Source: Syntrophaceae bacterium UBA7544 (GTDB taxonomy: Bacteria > Desulfobacterota > Syntrophia > Syntrophales > Smithellaceae). From it: 9,841 bases of DNA. Shown in pieces: positions 1-7,392 of this stretch. A program made the translations under genes and the position numbers. The stretch covers positions 1 to 9,841 of the forward strand of contig DLME01000067.1 of NCBI GenBank assembly GCA_002479215.1, written 5' to 3'. Below the pieces are notes generated by a model. The model had not been told where the DNA came from, did no database searches, and saw nothing but the letters and a program-made list of their open reading frames with translations. The first letter of the stretch is position 1; each line of letters opens with the position of its first letter.

Positions 1-982
1 ACAGTCGGTCACTATGGCTCTGTTTCAAAGTTTGCTGGTTTGGAGATTGGGAAATTGGCGGCTGACCGGCCGTTTTCGCCGCACCTCCTTCCAGTCAATG
101 TGGCCCTTTTCTTCCAGGCTGTCGGCCTCCTGGCTGTTACAAACGGTTTTCGAGAATCTCTATAATGTGGTAATTGGACGCGTGTACCGGCCTGCCGACC
201 TCGGGTTTTTCACACGCGCTCAGGGACTGGCGCAATTCCCGGCAGGATTTGTTACCCAGATTTTCTGGCGGACCACCCTTCCGGCTTTTTCCCGGATGCA
301 GGCCGATATGGCGATGCTGAAAGCTATCGTCCGCAAGGTGTCTCGCCTGTTGGCTGCGGTTCACTTCCCGGCAATGGCGGGCCTGGCGGTGGTGGCCGAT
401 CCTCTGGTGCGATGCCTGCTTACGGACAAGTGGGCACCCTGCGTGCCCTATCTTCATGTTCTGGCTTTATCAGGGATGCTTTACCCCTTGCACGCTCTGC
501 AACTTAATGTGCTTACGGCCCAGGGACGCAGTAACCTTATCCTCCGGCTTGAGGTCATCAAAAGATTGTTGACCGTTTTGACCTTGGTTAGCACTTTCCG
601 CTTCGGGGTATCCGCCATGGTTTGGGGAATACTCATTTTTTCCGTAGCTTGTCTTTTCTTCAATGGATATTACACCCGAAAGCTCTTGAACTACCGCTGG
701 CGCGAGCAGGCTCTGGACCTGATCCCCGCCATCGGGGCTACAATGGTGATGGTTTTGGCCATGTCAACTATTCTTTATCTGAAATTAAAGACCACCGGGG
801 CATTTTTGCTTGCTGATTTAAAAACCCCTTTAACGCTGTTGCTGGTGCAGATGGCCGTGGGGCTAGTGGTCTATGGAGCTATCGCGGGATTAAGCCGTAT
901 GAGTGCCTTTGTAGAATTGCGCTTCCAGGTCCGCTCTTGTCTTGGATATGCGTCGATAATGCGAGCAGAGGGGGAGGCCTAA
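1..982 (+). CDS. wzx: Wzx-type polysaccharide flippase (WzxC/TuaB-like, MOP superfamily), 5' part outside the window
   Basis: Membrane transporter expected to flip undecaprenyl-linked repeat units from the cytoplasmic to the outer face of the membrane. The reading frame is open from the first codon (position 2), and the in-frame ATG at 14 is internal: family members are about 480 residues, and what is seen matches their last two thirds. Family-typical segments (numbered from the ATG at 14) are ENLYNVVIGRVYRPADLGFF at 47-66, TLPAFSRMQ at 88-96, the LSGMLYPLHALQLNVL region at 152-167 and AQGRSNLILRLEVIK at 169-183. Hydrophobic helices are visible near 111-136, 144-160, 184-215, 236-255 and 272-292. 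The stop at 980-982 is one base before the next ATG, so translation is probably coupled. The family is clear. The exact substrate cannot be read from sequence. Confidence 0.9.
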   Translation, partial: QSVTMALFQSLLVWRLGNWRLTGRFRRTSFQSMWPFSSRLSASWLLQTVFENLYNVVIGRVYRPADLGFFTRAQGLAQFPAGFVTQIFWRTTLPAFSRMQADMAMLKAIVRKVSRLLAAVHFPAMAGLAVVADPLVRCLLTDKWAPCVPYLHVLALSGMLYPLHALQLNVLTAQGRSNLILRLEVIKRLLTVLTLVSTFRFGVSAMVWGILIFSVACLFFNGYYTRKLLNYRWREQALDLIPAIGATMVMVLAMSTILYLKLKTTGAFLLADLKTPLTLLLVQMAVGLVVYGAIAGLSRMSAFVELRFQVRSCLGYASIMRAEGEA

Positions 983-983
983 T

Positions 984-1727
984 ATGAGAGAGGCGATAAT
1001 CACACGTGACGAAATGCTGGCGATCCCGGCATCTGAGATCATCGATCTTAGGCAGATGCCATCTGAGCTCTTGGTCAGCGTGATCGTCATTACCTACAAC
1101 CAGGAAGTTTATATTGAGCAGACAATTGATGGAATTCTGGCGCAACACTGCGATTTTCCCATCGAGTTGATTATCGGTGATGATAAATCTCAAGACCGCA
1201 CCCTGGAGATTTGTGTCAATTACCAAAAAAGATATCCACAAATTGTAAGAATAGTGACCTGGCATGAGAATGTCGGTCTTAATGCTAACTTACTCCGTGT
1301 TTGGGGCCGGGCGCGAGGCAAGTATTTATCCTAACTGCGAGGGAGACGATTATTGGATCGATTTTAACAAATTGAGCAAGCAAGTAGATTTATTAGAGAA
1401 ATATCAGGATACTATACTCTGCGGGTCTCGTATGGAACCCTCCCTGCCCACATGAAGCTGTAGAATATTAAGTTACAATATTCTGTTGAGGAATTAATTT
1501 TTGGTGAATATTTTCATACTTCCACTTTTATGTTCCAGACTTTAGTCAGGAATAATATGTTTATAAATCGCAATTGCGGGCTTTTGCCATTCACAAAAAG
1601 TATTAAATACGCATTTAATTTAGCTATAAAATCTATAATTATTGGCTATAATAATAATTTCATTATAATTCTTTATGCAATGGCTCACGGATTATTAGGC
1701 ATCTCAGGTATTAGGGTCAGGCCATGA
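984..1727 (+). pseudogene. decayed GT2 glycosyltransferase, frameshifted and internally eroded
   Basis: Three consecutive segments of one GT2 enzyme lie in different frames. Segment 1 (984-1334) has the N-terminal strand and nucleotide-binding region: SVIVITYNQEVYIEQTIDG, then IIGDDKSQDRTLEI. It stops at TAA 1332-1334. Segment 2 continues one frame over from about 1336 with CEGDDYWIDFNKLSKQVDLL, the usual metal-binding stretch that follows ARGKY in this subfamily. Skipping one base near 1332 gives an uninterrupted KYLSNCEGDDYW. Segment 2 ends at TGA 1453-1455. Segment 3 is open from 1464, after a TAG at 1461, in the original frame: YSVEELIFGEYFHTSTFMF, then LYAMAHGLLGISG. It stops at 1725-1727, and a further remnant in the next frame (HDSR, about 1721-1732) may extend the relic. 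The start keeps a strong Shine-Dalgarno, GGGGGAGG at 970-977, six bases before the ATG. A short N-terminal product could still be made, but it would lack the acceptor site. Confidence 0.83.
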
Positions 1728-1767
1728 TTCCAGATGAGATGTTGAGTTTAAATTAAGTGAAAAATGG

Positions 1768-2745
1768 ATGCCTAAGCCACTTGTCATCTCTATCGCCATG
1801 ACCACTTACAACGGCGAGCGTTTCTTGCAAGAGCAACTCGACAGCTTCTTGCAACAGACTTGCCTTCCTGACGAGCTGGTTGTATGCGACGATGGGTCAC
1901 ATGACAGGACCATCGCTATTCTTGAAAGTTTTTCCTCCCGCGCCCCCTTCCCGGTGAGAATCTATCGGAATAATGCCAACTTGGGTTATTCCAAGAATTT
2001 TGAAAAAGCCGGCTCCCTGTGCACCGGGGACATAATTGCCTTTTCTGACCAGGATGATGTCTGGGATGCCCAAAAATTAGAAAAATTTGCAAAAATAATG
2101 ACGGATGATCCTGAGGTGGGATTTATTTTTTGTGATGCAGATATTGTAGATGAAGAGTTAAATTCCCTGGGGTTTAGTTTTTGGAACTTTCATAATATTT
2201 CAAAAACCTTTGCCATTTTTTCCAAAGGAGAATTGTTAGATTATTTTTTTAACTATGATTTTATTTTAGGAGCTGTTACGGCAATCCGGAAATGTATTTA
2301 TACTAGCTTAGTGCCTATTCCCCCGTCATGGGTTTATGATGATTGGTTGCCATTTGCCAGCAGTGTTGTCAGTAAGGTCGTTAAATTGCCTTATGAATTT
2401 AATAAATACCGAAAACATATTAATCAATCTTGTGGGTTACGAAAGATCAATCGAAGCATAATTGAGAAAATCATAGATAACTCTTACAAAGATACGAGAG
2501 CGCATTTTTTCAACAAAGAGATTAAATGGTTAAACGGATTTATTTATTTGTATAAGAATAACCTTATTGATGGAACTATAATGCGAAAAATTGATGAGGT
2601 TATATTTCACTGTGATAAAAGAGCAAATATTCCATACAACATAATGCATAGAATACCATTTATCCTTAACGAAATCATTTCGGGGCGTTATCACAAATTT
2701 TACAAAGGCTGGAGGTCTGCCTTTCGAGATTTGATCTCAATTTAA
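1768..2745 (+). CDS. GT2 family glycosyltransferase (SDQDDVW subgroup, rhamnosyltransferase-like)
   Basis: Predicted cytoplasmic GT-A-fold transferase that adds one sugar from an NDP-sugar to the lipid-linked repeat unit. Visible motifs are the N-terminal strand ISIAMTTYNGERFLQEQLDS (8-27), the nucleotide-binding CDDGSHDRT (40-48), the metal-binding FSDQDDVWDAQKL (92-104), and a probable acceptor or catalytic VYDDW (189-193). SDQDDVW is typical of a GT2 group that includes O-antigen rhamnosyltransferases, but the donor sugar cannot be assigned. At 325 residues the length is normal for this group. The ATG at 1768 has only a weak upstream purine stretch. An ATG at 1764 is in another frame. The gene follows the decayed GT2 by about 40 bases. 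Oddly, the first 100 or so codons are about 50% GC and the rest is mostly 22-37% GC. The frame is intact, so it is probably functional. Confidence 0.88.
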   Translation: MPKPLVISIAMTTYNGERFLQEQLDSFLQQTCLPDELVVCDDGSHDRTIAILESFSSRAPFPVRIYRNNANLGYSKNFEKAGSLCTGDIIAFSDQDDVWDAQKLEKFAKIMTDDPEVGFIFCDADIVDEELNSLGFSFWNFHNISKTFAIFSKGELLDYFFNYDFILGAVTAIRKCIYTSLVPIPPSWVYDDWLPFASSVVSKVVKLPYEFNKYRKHINQSCGLRKINRSIIEKIIDNSYKDTRAHFFNKEIKWLNGFIYLYKNNLIDGTIMRKIDEVIFHCDKRANIPYNIMHRIPFILNEIISGRYHKFYKGWRSAFRDLISI

Positions 2746-2793
2746 AAAGGCTAATTATATTAATATGTTGAATGATGATTGCCTGGAGAAATT

Positions 2794-2955
2794 ATGATTA
2801 TTGTATCACCGGTCATTGCTCTCTATAATATGGCCCAATATATTGGCAGAGCTATATCTTCCCTTTTAAATCAAACCTCTCCTCCTTATGAGATCATCAT
2901 AGTTGATGATGGGTCAACTGATGATGGCGGACAGAGCTATGCAGATACAGACTGA
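2794..2955 (+). pseudogene. GT2 glycosyltransferase N-terminal stub, 53 residues
   Basis: A short open frame starts at ATG 2794, with a good ribosome-binding site GGAGAA at 2785-2790 just upstream. It encodes [20 protein letters not shown], then [21 protein letters not shown] and a TGA at 2953-2955. This is the first strand, helix and DDGSTD nucleotide-binding motif of a GT2 enzyme. The metal-binding DxD, the catalytic region and the acceptor half are missing, so it cannot be an active transferase. Only 29 bases separate it from the next gene, which is a complete GT2 with the same N-terminal architecture. Bases 2902-2924 and 3093-3115 match at 21 of 23 positions across the DDGSTD codons. The likeliest reading is a remnant left after recombination replaced the rest of the gene. 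Confidence 0.75.
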
Positions 2956-2984
2956 ACCTTCTGTGATAATCTGAGGCTGGGAAT

Positions 2985-3998
2985 ATGCCCTTTTTTTCTG
3001 TCATAATCCCCCTTTATAACAAAGCTCCCTACATCAGGCGCAGTTTGAATTCGGTGCTGGTCCAGAGCTTTAAGGATTTTGAGCTTATTGTGGTTGATGA
3101 CGGGTCAACCGATGAAGGGGGATCCCTGGTAGCTTCATATACAGACCCTCGGATTCGACTGATCCGCCAGGAAAATGCTGGGGTGAGTGCAGCCCGCAAC
3201 AGAGGTGTGGTGGTAGCTAAGGCGGCATGGATAGCATTTCTCGACGCTGATGACGAATATTTCCCCAATTTTCTGGAGAAAATGCATGAGGCAATTGTCA
3301 ATCATCCGGAGATCGGCTTTGTTTTTTGCAACCCTTTATACATAGGAACTTCGGGAATATCCCATAAAATGATCAATAGTAAGCATAGTCATTTTCAGGT
3401 CATTGACAATTATTGTGATTTTTTGTATGAGCATTCTCTTGGCGGTGCTACCTCTTCTTCCATTGTAATTAATAAGTTCATTCTTGAACAGGTAGGTTGC
3501 TTTCCTGATGCTAAGTGGAGTAACAAAGGAGAGGACATAGATACGTGGGTGCGTCTGGGGTGGGTTGCCAAAGCTGGCTATGAGCCGTCTTGTCTTTCAG
3601 TCTATCACAATGAGGTGATCGGCAGCTTCTGGTTGCTTTCTGAAACATCTTCCCCGAAACGACGTTGCCCGTTCGGTCCTGCGATATTGATATCTACGTA
3701 TAATGATTGGAAGCAAAGGGGCATATTTCCTGAACGGATGGAGAAATCCTGGCTTCGTTGCCTGGAAGGGTATACTTTATCATATGTTCGCGAATTGATT
3801 CAATATGGTGACAAAAAAGCGGCATGGTGCATTTTTTTAAAAGAGCTGGGATGGGATGATTGGTGGGTAGAATCTATAAAAATTGCCGTCATGTTAATCC
3901 TGCCTGGCTCCTTGCTCGATAGATTAAGGAAATTTAAGGCAAAATATTGGCCTGCTCTTGGCAGATCCTCATCTCATAGTCAGGGACCGCAGAATTAG
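2985..3998 (+). CDS. GT2 family glycosyltransferase
   Basis: Predicted cytoplasmic inverting transferase for repeat-unit assembly. The GT-A core is complete: FSVIIPLYNKAPYIRRSLNS (4-23), VVDDGSTDEGG (36-46), the NAGVSAARNRG loop (64-74), the metal-binding FLDADDEYFP (85-94), and a probable catalytic-base region GEDIDTWVRLG (182-192). An aromatic and charged C-terminal extension follows, with a hydrophobic stretch IKIAVMLILPGSLL near residues 299-312 that may touch the membrane. Length 337 residues is typical. The start at ATG 2985 is supported by a GAGG at 2973-2976 and by the motif lying four residues in, as usual for the family. It follows a truncated GT2 stub and precedes a methyltransferase by about 33 bases, suggesting one transcript. 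Composition is close to 47% GC, unlike the AT-rich DNA just before it. Donor and acceptor sugars are unknown. Confidence 0.92.
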   Translation: MPFFSVIIPLYNKAPYIRRSLNSVLVQSFKDFELIVVDDGSTDEGGSLVASYTDPRIRLIRQENAGVSAARNRGVVVAKAAWIAFLDADDEYFPNFLEKMHEAIVNHPEIGFVFCNPLYIGTSGISHKMINSKHSHFQVIDNYCDFLYEHSLGGATSSSIVINKFILEQVGCFPDAKWSNKGEDIDTWVRLGWVAKAGYEPSCLSVYHNEVIGSFWLLSETSSPKRRCPFGPAILISTYNDWKQRGIFPERMEKSWLRCLEGYTLSYVRELIQYGDKKAAWCIFLKELGWDDWWVESIKIAVMLILPGSLLDRLRKFKAKYWPALGRSSSHSQGPQN

Positions 3999-4031
3999 AG
4001 ACAGGACTTGAAGGTTAAGAGTTGGTTGAAA

Positions 4032-5000
4032 ATGGAAGGATGCCTAAGGCCCAGTAGCGCCATCCCCCAGTTTCCTTGCGAGTGCTGCGGAGGGACCGAG
4101 TATTCTCTTGTCTCTGTTAAACGTGGCTGGAAACTCTGGGGATGCCGTAACTGCGAGGTTATTTTTGTTTGGCCGCAGCCGAGTATCCAGCAAATGGCTG
4201 CTATTTATAACCAGGCGGCAGGGTACTTTGCCACTGGGGAGCAAGACTTATCAGAAACCTCTCCCTTTGCCGCGGTACATCTCCACCAGCAGTTGCAATC
4301 TTTGGGAATCAAGGGCGGACGCCTGCTTGATGTGGGTTGTGCATTAGGCTCTTTTATTTACCATATGCAAAAACTGGGATGGGAGGTGGAAGGGATCGAT
4401 ATCAACGCTGATGCCGTAAAGGTTGCACGCCAGAATCACCTGTCGGCACATATAGAGGAAATCCAGACTTCTAATTTTCCTTCCGGCTCTTTTGATGTGA
4501 TTAGAATGGGAGATGTGATCGAACATGGGCGCTCTCCCAGGCAAATGTTGGTGGCCGCCCGCTATCTTTTAAAATCCGGTGGATTGCTGGTGATCAGAAC
4601 CCCGAATGCCAAATCCAGTTTTGCTACCGCAACTCTTAGTATGGCAAAATTCTTACGATTTCCCTGGCCGCATTCAGAGGCCCCGTATCACCTTTATGAA
4701 TTTACTCCCAAAGCACTAACCCTCGCAGTAACTTCCATGGGGTTTGAGGTCGTCCGCTTAGATATTTCTGGCCGTGTCTATTTCTTATACAAGATAGGAG
4801 CCTCCGGATTTTTTGATCAATTGAAAATTGAATTGAAACGTAACGGAAAATACAAAGTACGTTGGAAGTTGTTTCCAAACCTGCCCAAGCTTGTTGCGGT
4901 TGCAGGTCTCCTTCTGCCCTTTTATATTTATGCTCTATTCATGGATCAGTTAAAGGGAACGGGCGACAACCTGTTCCTTGTTGCCCGGGTTTTGAAGTAG
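4032..5000 (+). CDS. SAM-dependent methyltransferase (Methyltransf_23-like) with N-terminal zinc-ribbon-like motif
   Basis: Class I methyltransferase, probably modifying a sugar or the glycan end during repeat-unit synthesis. Residues 16-41 carry CECC...CRNC (C16, C19, C38, C41), a likely zinc site found at the start of many methyltransferases in polysaccharide clusters. The Rossmann part follows: LLDVGCALGSF (98-108) is the SAM-binding glycine loop, EGIDIN holds the acidic ribose-binding D123, IRMGDVIEH (157-165) is motif III-IV, and LLKSGGLLVIRTPN (179-192) is the post-motif strand. A hydrophobic stretch VAVAGLLLPFYIYALFM lies near the C-terminus. I chose ATG 4032, which has GAG at 4019-4021 about ten bases upstream. 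An in-frame TTG at 4008 would add eight residues, but its AGGA is only one base away. Family assignment is firm. The substrate is not known. Confidence 0.88.
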   Translation: MEGCLRPSSAIPQFPCECCGGTEYSLVSVKRGWKLWGCRNCEVIFVWPQPSIQQMAAIYNQAAGYFATGEQDLSETSPFAAVHLHQQLQSLGIKGGRLLDVGCALGSFIYHMQKLGWEVEGIDINADAVKVARQNHLSAHIEEIQTSNFPSGSFDVIRMGDVIEHGRSPRQMLVAARYLLKSGGLLVIRTPNAKSSFATATLSMAKFLRFPWPHSEAPYHLYEFTPKALTLAVTSMGFEVVRLDISGRVYFLYKIGASGFFDQLKIELKRNGKYKVRWKLFPNLPKLVAVAGLLLPFYIYALFMDQLKGTGDNLFLVARVLK

Positions 5001-5065
5001 TTTTCTATTCCAGAATAAATAGTAGTATACTGGGTGTCATGTGACTTAATACTAAAACAAAAATA

Positions 5066-5093
5066 TTGGAAAACCGAAATAATCAGTTATAAT
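5066..5093 (+). promoter_or_regulatory. candidate sigma-70-type promoter upstream of the WfgS-like GT2
   Basis: In the AT-rich 142-bp gap after the methyltransferase, TTGGAA (5066-5071, four of six matches to the -35 consensus) is followed after 16 bases by a perfect TATAAT (5088-5093). Transcription would begin near 5100, giving an untranslated leader of about 43 bases before ATG 5143. AT-rich DNA yields such matches by chance, so this is only a candidate. No clear terminator hairpin is visible in the gap, so read-through from upstream is also possible. Confidence 0.4.
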
Positions 5094-5142
5094 TAAAATT
5101 GCGAAATAATTTCATAAGCATCTCAAAGAAAGAGGTGGATAC

Positions 5143-6090
5143 ATGAACCGTAGGCCGATGGTATCAATTATTACCCCCAGTTACAATCAGGGTGAGTTTA
5201 TTGAAGACACCATTTTATCGATCACGGGTCAGACCTATAGGAATTTGGAGCATATCGTGGTGGATGGAGGTTCGACGGATAATACCCTCGACATTCTGAG
5301 AAAATATGCAGGCACCTACGACCTGAGCTGGTCATCCGAGCCCGACGAGGGCATGTACCAGGCCATCAACAAAGGTCTCAAAAAAGCGAAGGGAGACATA
5401 CTCTGTTATCTGAATACCGATGATCTCTATCTGCCGTGGACGCTGGAAGCGGTAGTGGGCTACTTCACCCGGAACCAGCAGGTGGACCTCCTCTATGGGG
5501 ACATTATCCATTTGGATGACACTAAGGGCACCATAGAACTTACTTTTTCTCCTCCTTTTAATTTGAAGTGGGCCATAGTTACAGGGGGATTATATCAGCC
5601 GGCGGTTTTCTGGAGCCGACGCGCTTATGAAAGGGTCGGCGGGTTGGATGAAACACTCCAGATCGGGGGTGATTACGAGTACTGGATAAGAATAGCAATG
5701 CGAGGCAGCGTAAAAAAGGTCACCGAGTTTCTTGCAGTGGACAGAAGTCATGATAATAGGAAATGTTTTGTTCAATCCGATTTGTCGGAAGAGGAATTAT
5801 CACAGATCCGGAGAAGATACGGGGCGCCAACCATACCTAACGAAGCTCTAAAATTTATTTACCGTTTTTACGGTTATTTTTGGACCAGATGCTACATGAC
5901 TCTGTTCATCGTCAAATCCTTAAGGAGCGATGGCAGAAGCAGGAGGTTCTGGCCTTTTTTTCTAAATACAGGAAATGTGCACCTTCCTTCCACGAGCCGA
6001 CTTATCCTCAGATTACTGCCTTATGTGGGGAAACGCTTGAGTCCGTGGGTAATCAACAACTTGCCAATCGGCTGCGGCAAAAGCCTTTAG
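5143..6090 (+). CDS. GT2 family glycosyltransferase, WfgS-like
   Basis: Predicted cytoplasmic sugar transferase of the GT2 branch with a DGGSTD rather than DDGSTD signature. Seen in order: VSIITPSYNQGEFIEDTILS (7-26), HIVVDGGSTDNTLDIL (37-52), SEPDEGMYQAINKG (65-78), the metal-binding LNTDDLYLP (90-98), YQPAVFWSR (151-159), and the probable acceptor and catalytic region IGGDYEYWIRIAMRG (174-188). The SEPDxGMYxAxNKG and YLNxDD pair is characteristic of this branch. Length 315 residues is slightly longer than the usual 250-280 because of a C-terminal extension rich in aromatic and basic residues. ATG 5143 has a strong Shine-Dalgarno, AGAGGTGG at 5131-5138. The good ribosome site and the candidate promoter upstream suggest this is the first gene of a second expression segment, followed after 19 bases by a GT4. 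Donor sugar is unknown. Confidence 0.91.
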   Translation: MNRRPMVSIITPSYNQGEFIEDTILSITGQTYRNLEHIVVDGGSTDNTLDILRKYAGTYDLSWSSEPDEGMYQAINKGLKKAKGDILCYLNTDDLYLPWTLEAVVGYFTRNQQVDLLYGDIIHLDDTKGTIELTFSPPFNLKWAIVTGGLYQPAVFWSRRAYERVGGLDETLQIGGDYEYWIRIAMRGSVKKVTEFLAVDRSHDNRKCFVQSDLSEEELSQIRRRYGAPTIPNEALKFIYRFYGYFWTRCYMTLFIVKSLRSDGRSRRFWPFFLNTGNVHLPSTSRLILRLLPYVGKRLSPWVINNLPIGCGKSL

Positions 6091-6109
6091 TTAGACAAGA
6101 AATAATAAG

Positions 6110-7276
6110 ATGTTAAAAACCATATTTCTGACAGCCTCAAAAGGTGATGAAGGCAAAAATTATGAACACATAATGAGGATAATTTTTCTGAGCAGATATT
6201 CTGAGCTGACCATGTTGATCACCTCAAAGGCAGATTTTAATCGTTATCTCAGCCCTGGCACTAAGACGGTTCGATCCCCATTTGCTGGGAAATTCGGCCT
6301 GATGGTCTTCTCAAGTTATTGGCTGTTTAACCATCGGAAAATGCTAAATGATGTCATTCTAGTTTCGGAACCGTCAGCCTTAGGCATTGTCGGTTTTTTA
6401 GGAAAGCTGTTCGCTAAAATTAAATGGGTAGTTGATGTATGGGATATTCCCATAAGACATAATATTAATAGCAATAAACTTACTCAACTGAGAATATGGG
6501 TTACCCGTGTTCTCATGAAACTCTCGTATAAAAAGGCGGACCTGTTCATTGTGGGTATCAGGCCTGATTTCCAATTCAGATATTACCAAATCCCCGAGAG
6601 AAAAATTCTGGCCTGGCAGACAACTATCTGGGTTCCTAGTAAAAGTGAAGATAATTTCGTTGCTGAAGACGATGGCGACTTTAACATATTATGCATGAGA
6701 AGCCTACACTTCCCTGCATGCGGTTTAGATATTCTCATGCAAGCCTTTTTAAAAATAAAGAAGCAGCTGCCCAATGCCCACCTCTGGATTATCGGGAAAA
6801 TTCGAGAGGATGTAGAAGAGGCCATCAAGGATTTTAGAAAACTTGAAGGGGTTGAGTTCCTAGGCTTCCTGGAACACAGCAAAGTAATGCAATTGATTAG
6901 ACAGGCACACCTGTGTGTGATTCCCTGGCGTGATGATGTGGATCTGGCTCAAGCCTACCCTACCAAGGTAATGGAGTATATGACGGAAGGGAAAGTTGTT
7001 CTTGCAGCCCGCATTGCTTCGATCTCGGACATGATTGAGGATGGAAAAGATGGCTTACTGCATCGACCGGGAGATCCTGAGGATCTCGCCGATAAGATTC
7101 TGAGTTTGTACGAGGACAAGGCACTCCGCCAACGTTTGGCAGAGCATGCCCGAAAATACAATTGGAAATTTGATACCATCCGCAAACATGAGGAGATTTT
7201 TCGAGTGCTCAAAAGTATGGTGCATGATACCTCGGCAGTGGATGTCCACGCAATCGATGGAAGGTGGTTGTCTTGA
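6110..7276 (+). CDS. GT4 family (GT-B fold) glycosyltransferase
   Basis: Predicted retaining transferase for repeat-unit assembly. The N-terminal Rossmann domain (about 1-180) has the hydrophobic strand IKWVVDVWDIP (104-114) and ADLFIVG (143-149). The C-terminal GT1/4-type domain begins near residue 190: FNILCMRSLHFPACGLDILM (191-210), HLWIIGK (224-230), VEFLGFLEHSKVMQLIRQAH (248-267), and the donor-binding YPTKVMEYMTEGKVVLAA (283-300), then EDGKDGLLHRPGDPEDLADKI (310-330). E289 is the conserved donor-binding glutamate. The position eight before it is Gln281, as often seen in members with the P-x-K-x-x-E-Y form. The 388-residue length is normal. The ATG at 6110 has only a weak purine-rich site (AAGAAATAATAAG). 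The gene lies 19 bases after the preceding GT2, consistent with co-transcription. Confidence 0.9.
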   Translation: MLKTIFLTASKGDEGKNYEHIMRIIFLSRYSELTMLITSKADFNRYLSPGTKTVRSPFAGKFGLMVFSSYWLFNHRKMLNDVILVSEPSALGIVGFLGKLFAKIKWVVDVWDIPIRHNINSNKLTQLRIWVTRVLMKLSYKKADLFIVGIRPDFQFRYYQIPERKILAWQTTIWVPSKSEDNFVAEDDGDFNILCMRSLHFPACGLDILMQAFLKIKKQLPNAHLWIIGKIREDVEEAIKDFRKLEGVEFLGFLEHSKVMQLIRQAHLCVIPWRDDVDLAQAYPTKVMEYMTEGKVVLAARIASISDMIEDGKDGLLHRPGDPEDLADKILSLYEDKALRQRLAEHARKYNWKFDTIRKHEEIFRVLKSMVHDTSAVDVHAIDGRWLS

Positions 7277-7392
7277 TAGGTTTTTTGGATATAGCAATTT
7301 CAAGATGGTCGATAGTCCTTAGTTTAAACTTAGCGAAAATACAATTTAAATTTCCGGCGACGCAAGTCTGTCAACAACAAGGCGGTTAACCG

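Noticed and set aside
879..1265. 128-residue minus-strand open frame spanning the flippase end and GT2 start
   Set aside because: It lies antisense to clear GT2 and flippase motifs, and its translation resembles no family.
6953..6977. GT4 (6110-7276) has Gln instead of Glu at the first position of the E-x7-E donor motif
   Set aside because: Members with the P-x-K-x-x-E-Y form commonly lack the first glutamate. The essential second glutamate (E289) is present, so this does not suggest inactivity.
7321..7330. Perfect 10-base palindrome AGTTTAAACT between the GT4 and the Wzy/WaaL-like gene
   Set aside because: It is short, AT-rich and single-copy, with no neighbouring operator-like repeats. 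Chance is sufficient explanation.
7378..7387. CAAGGCGGTT present here and again at 8882-8891, near the starts of two genes
   Set aside because: A ten-base match containing a ribosome-site-like core is expected by chance or from shared Shine-Dalgarno preference. There is no longer repeat around it.
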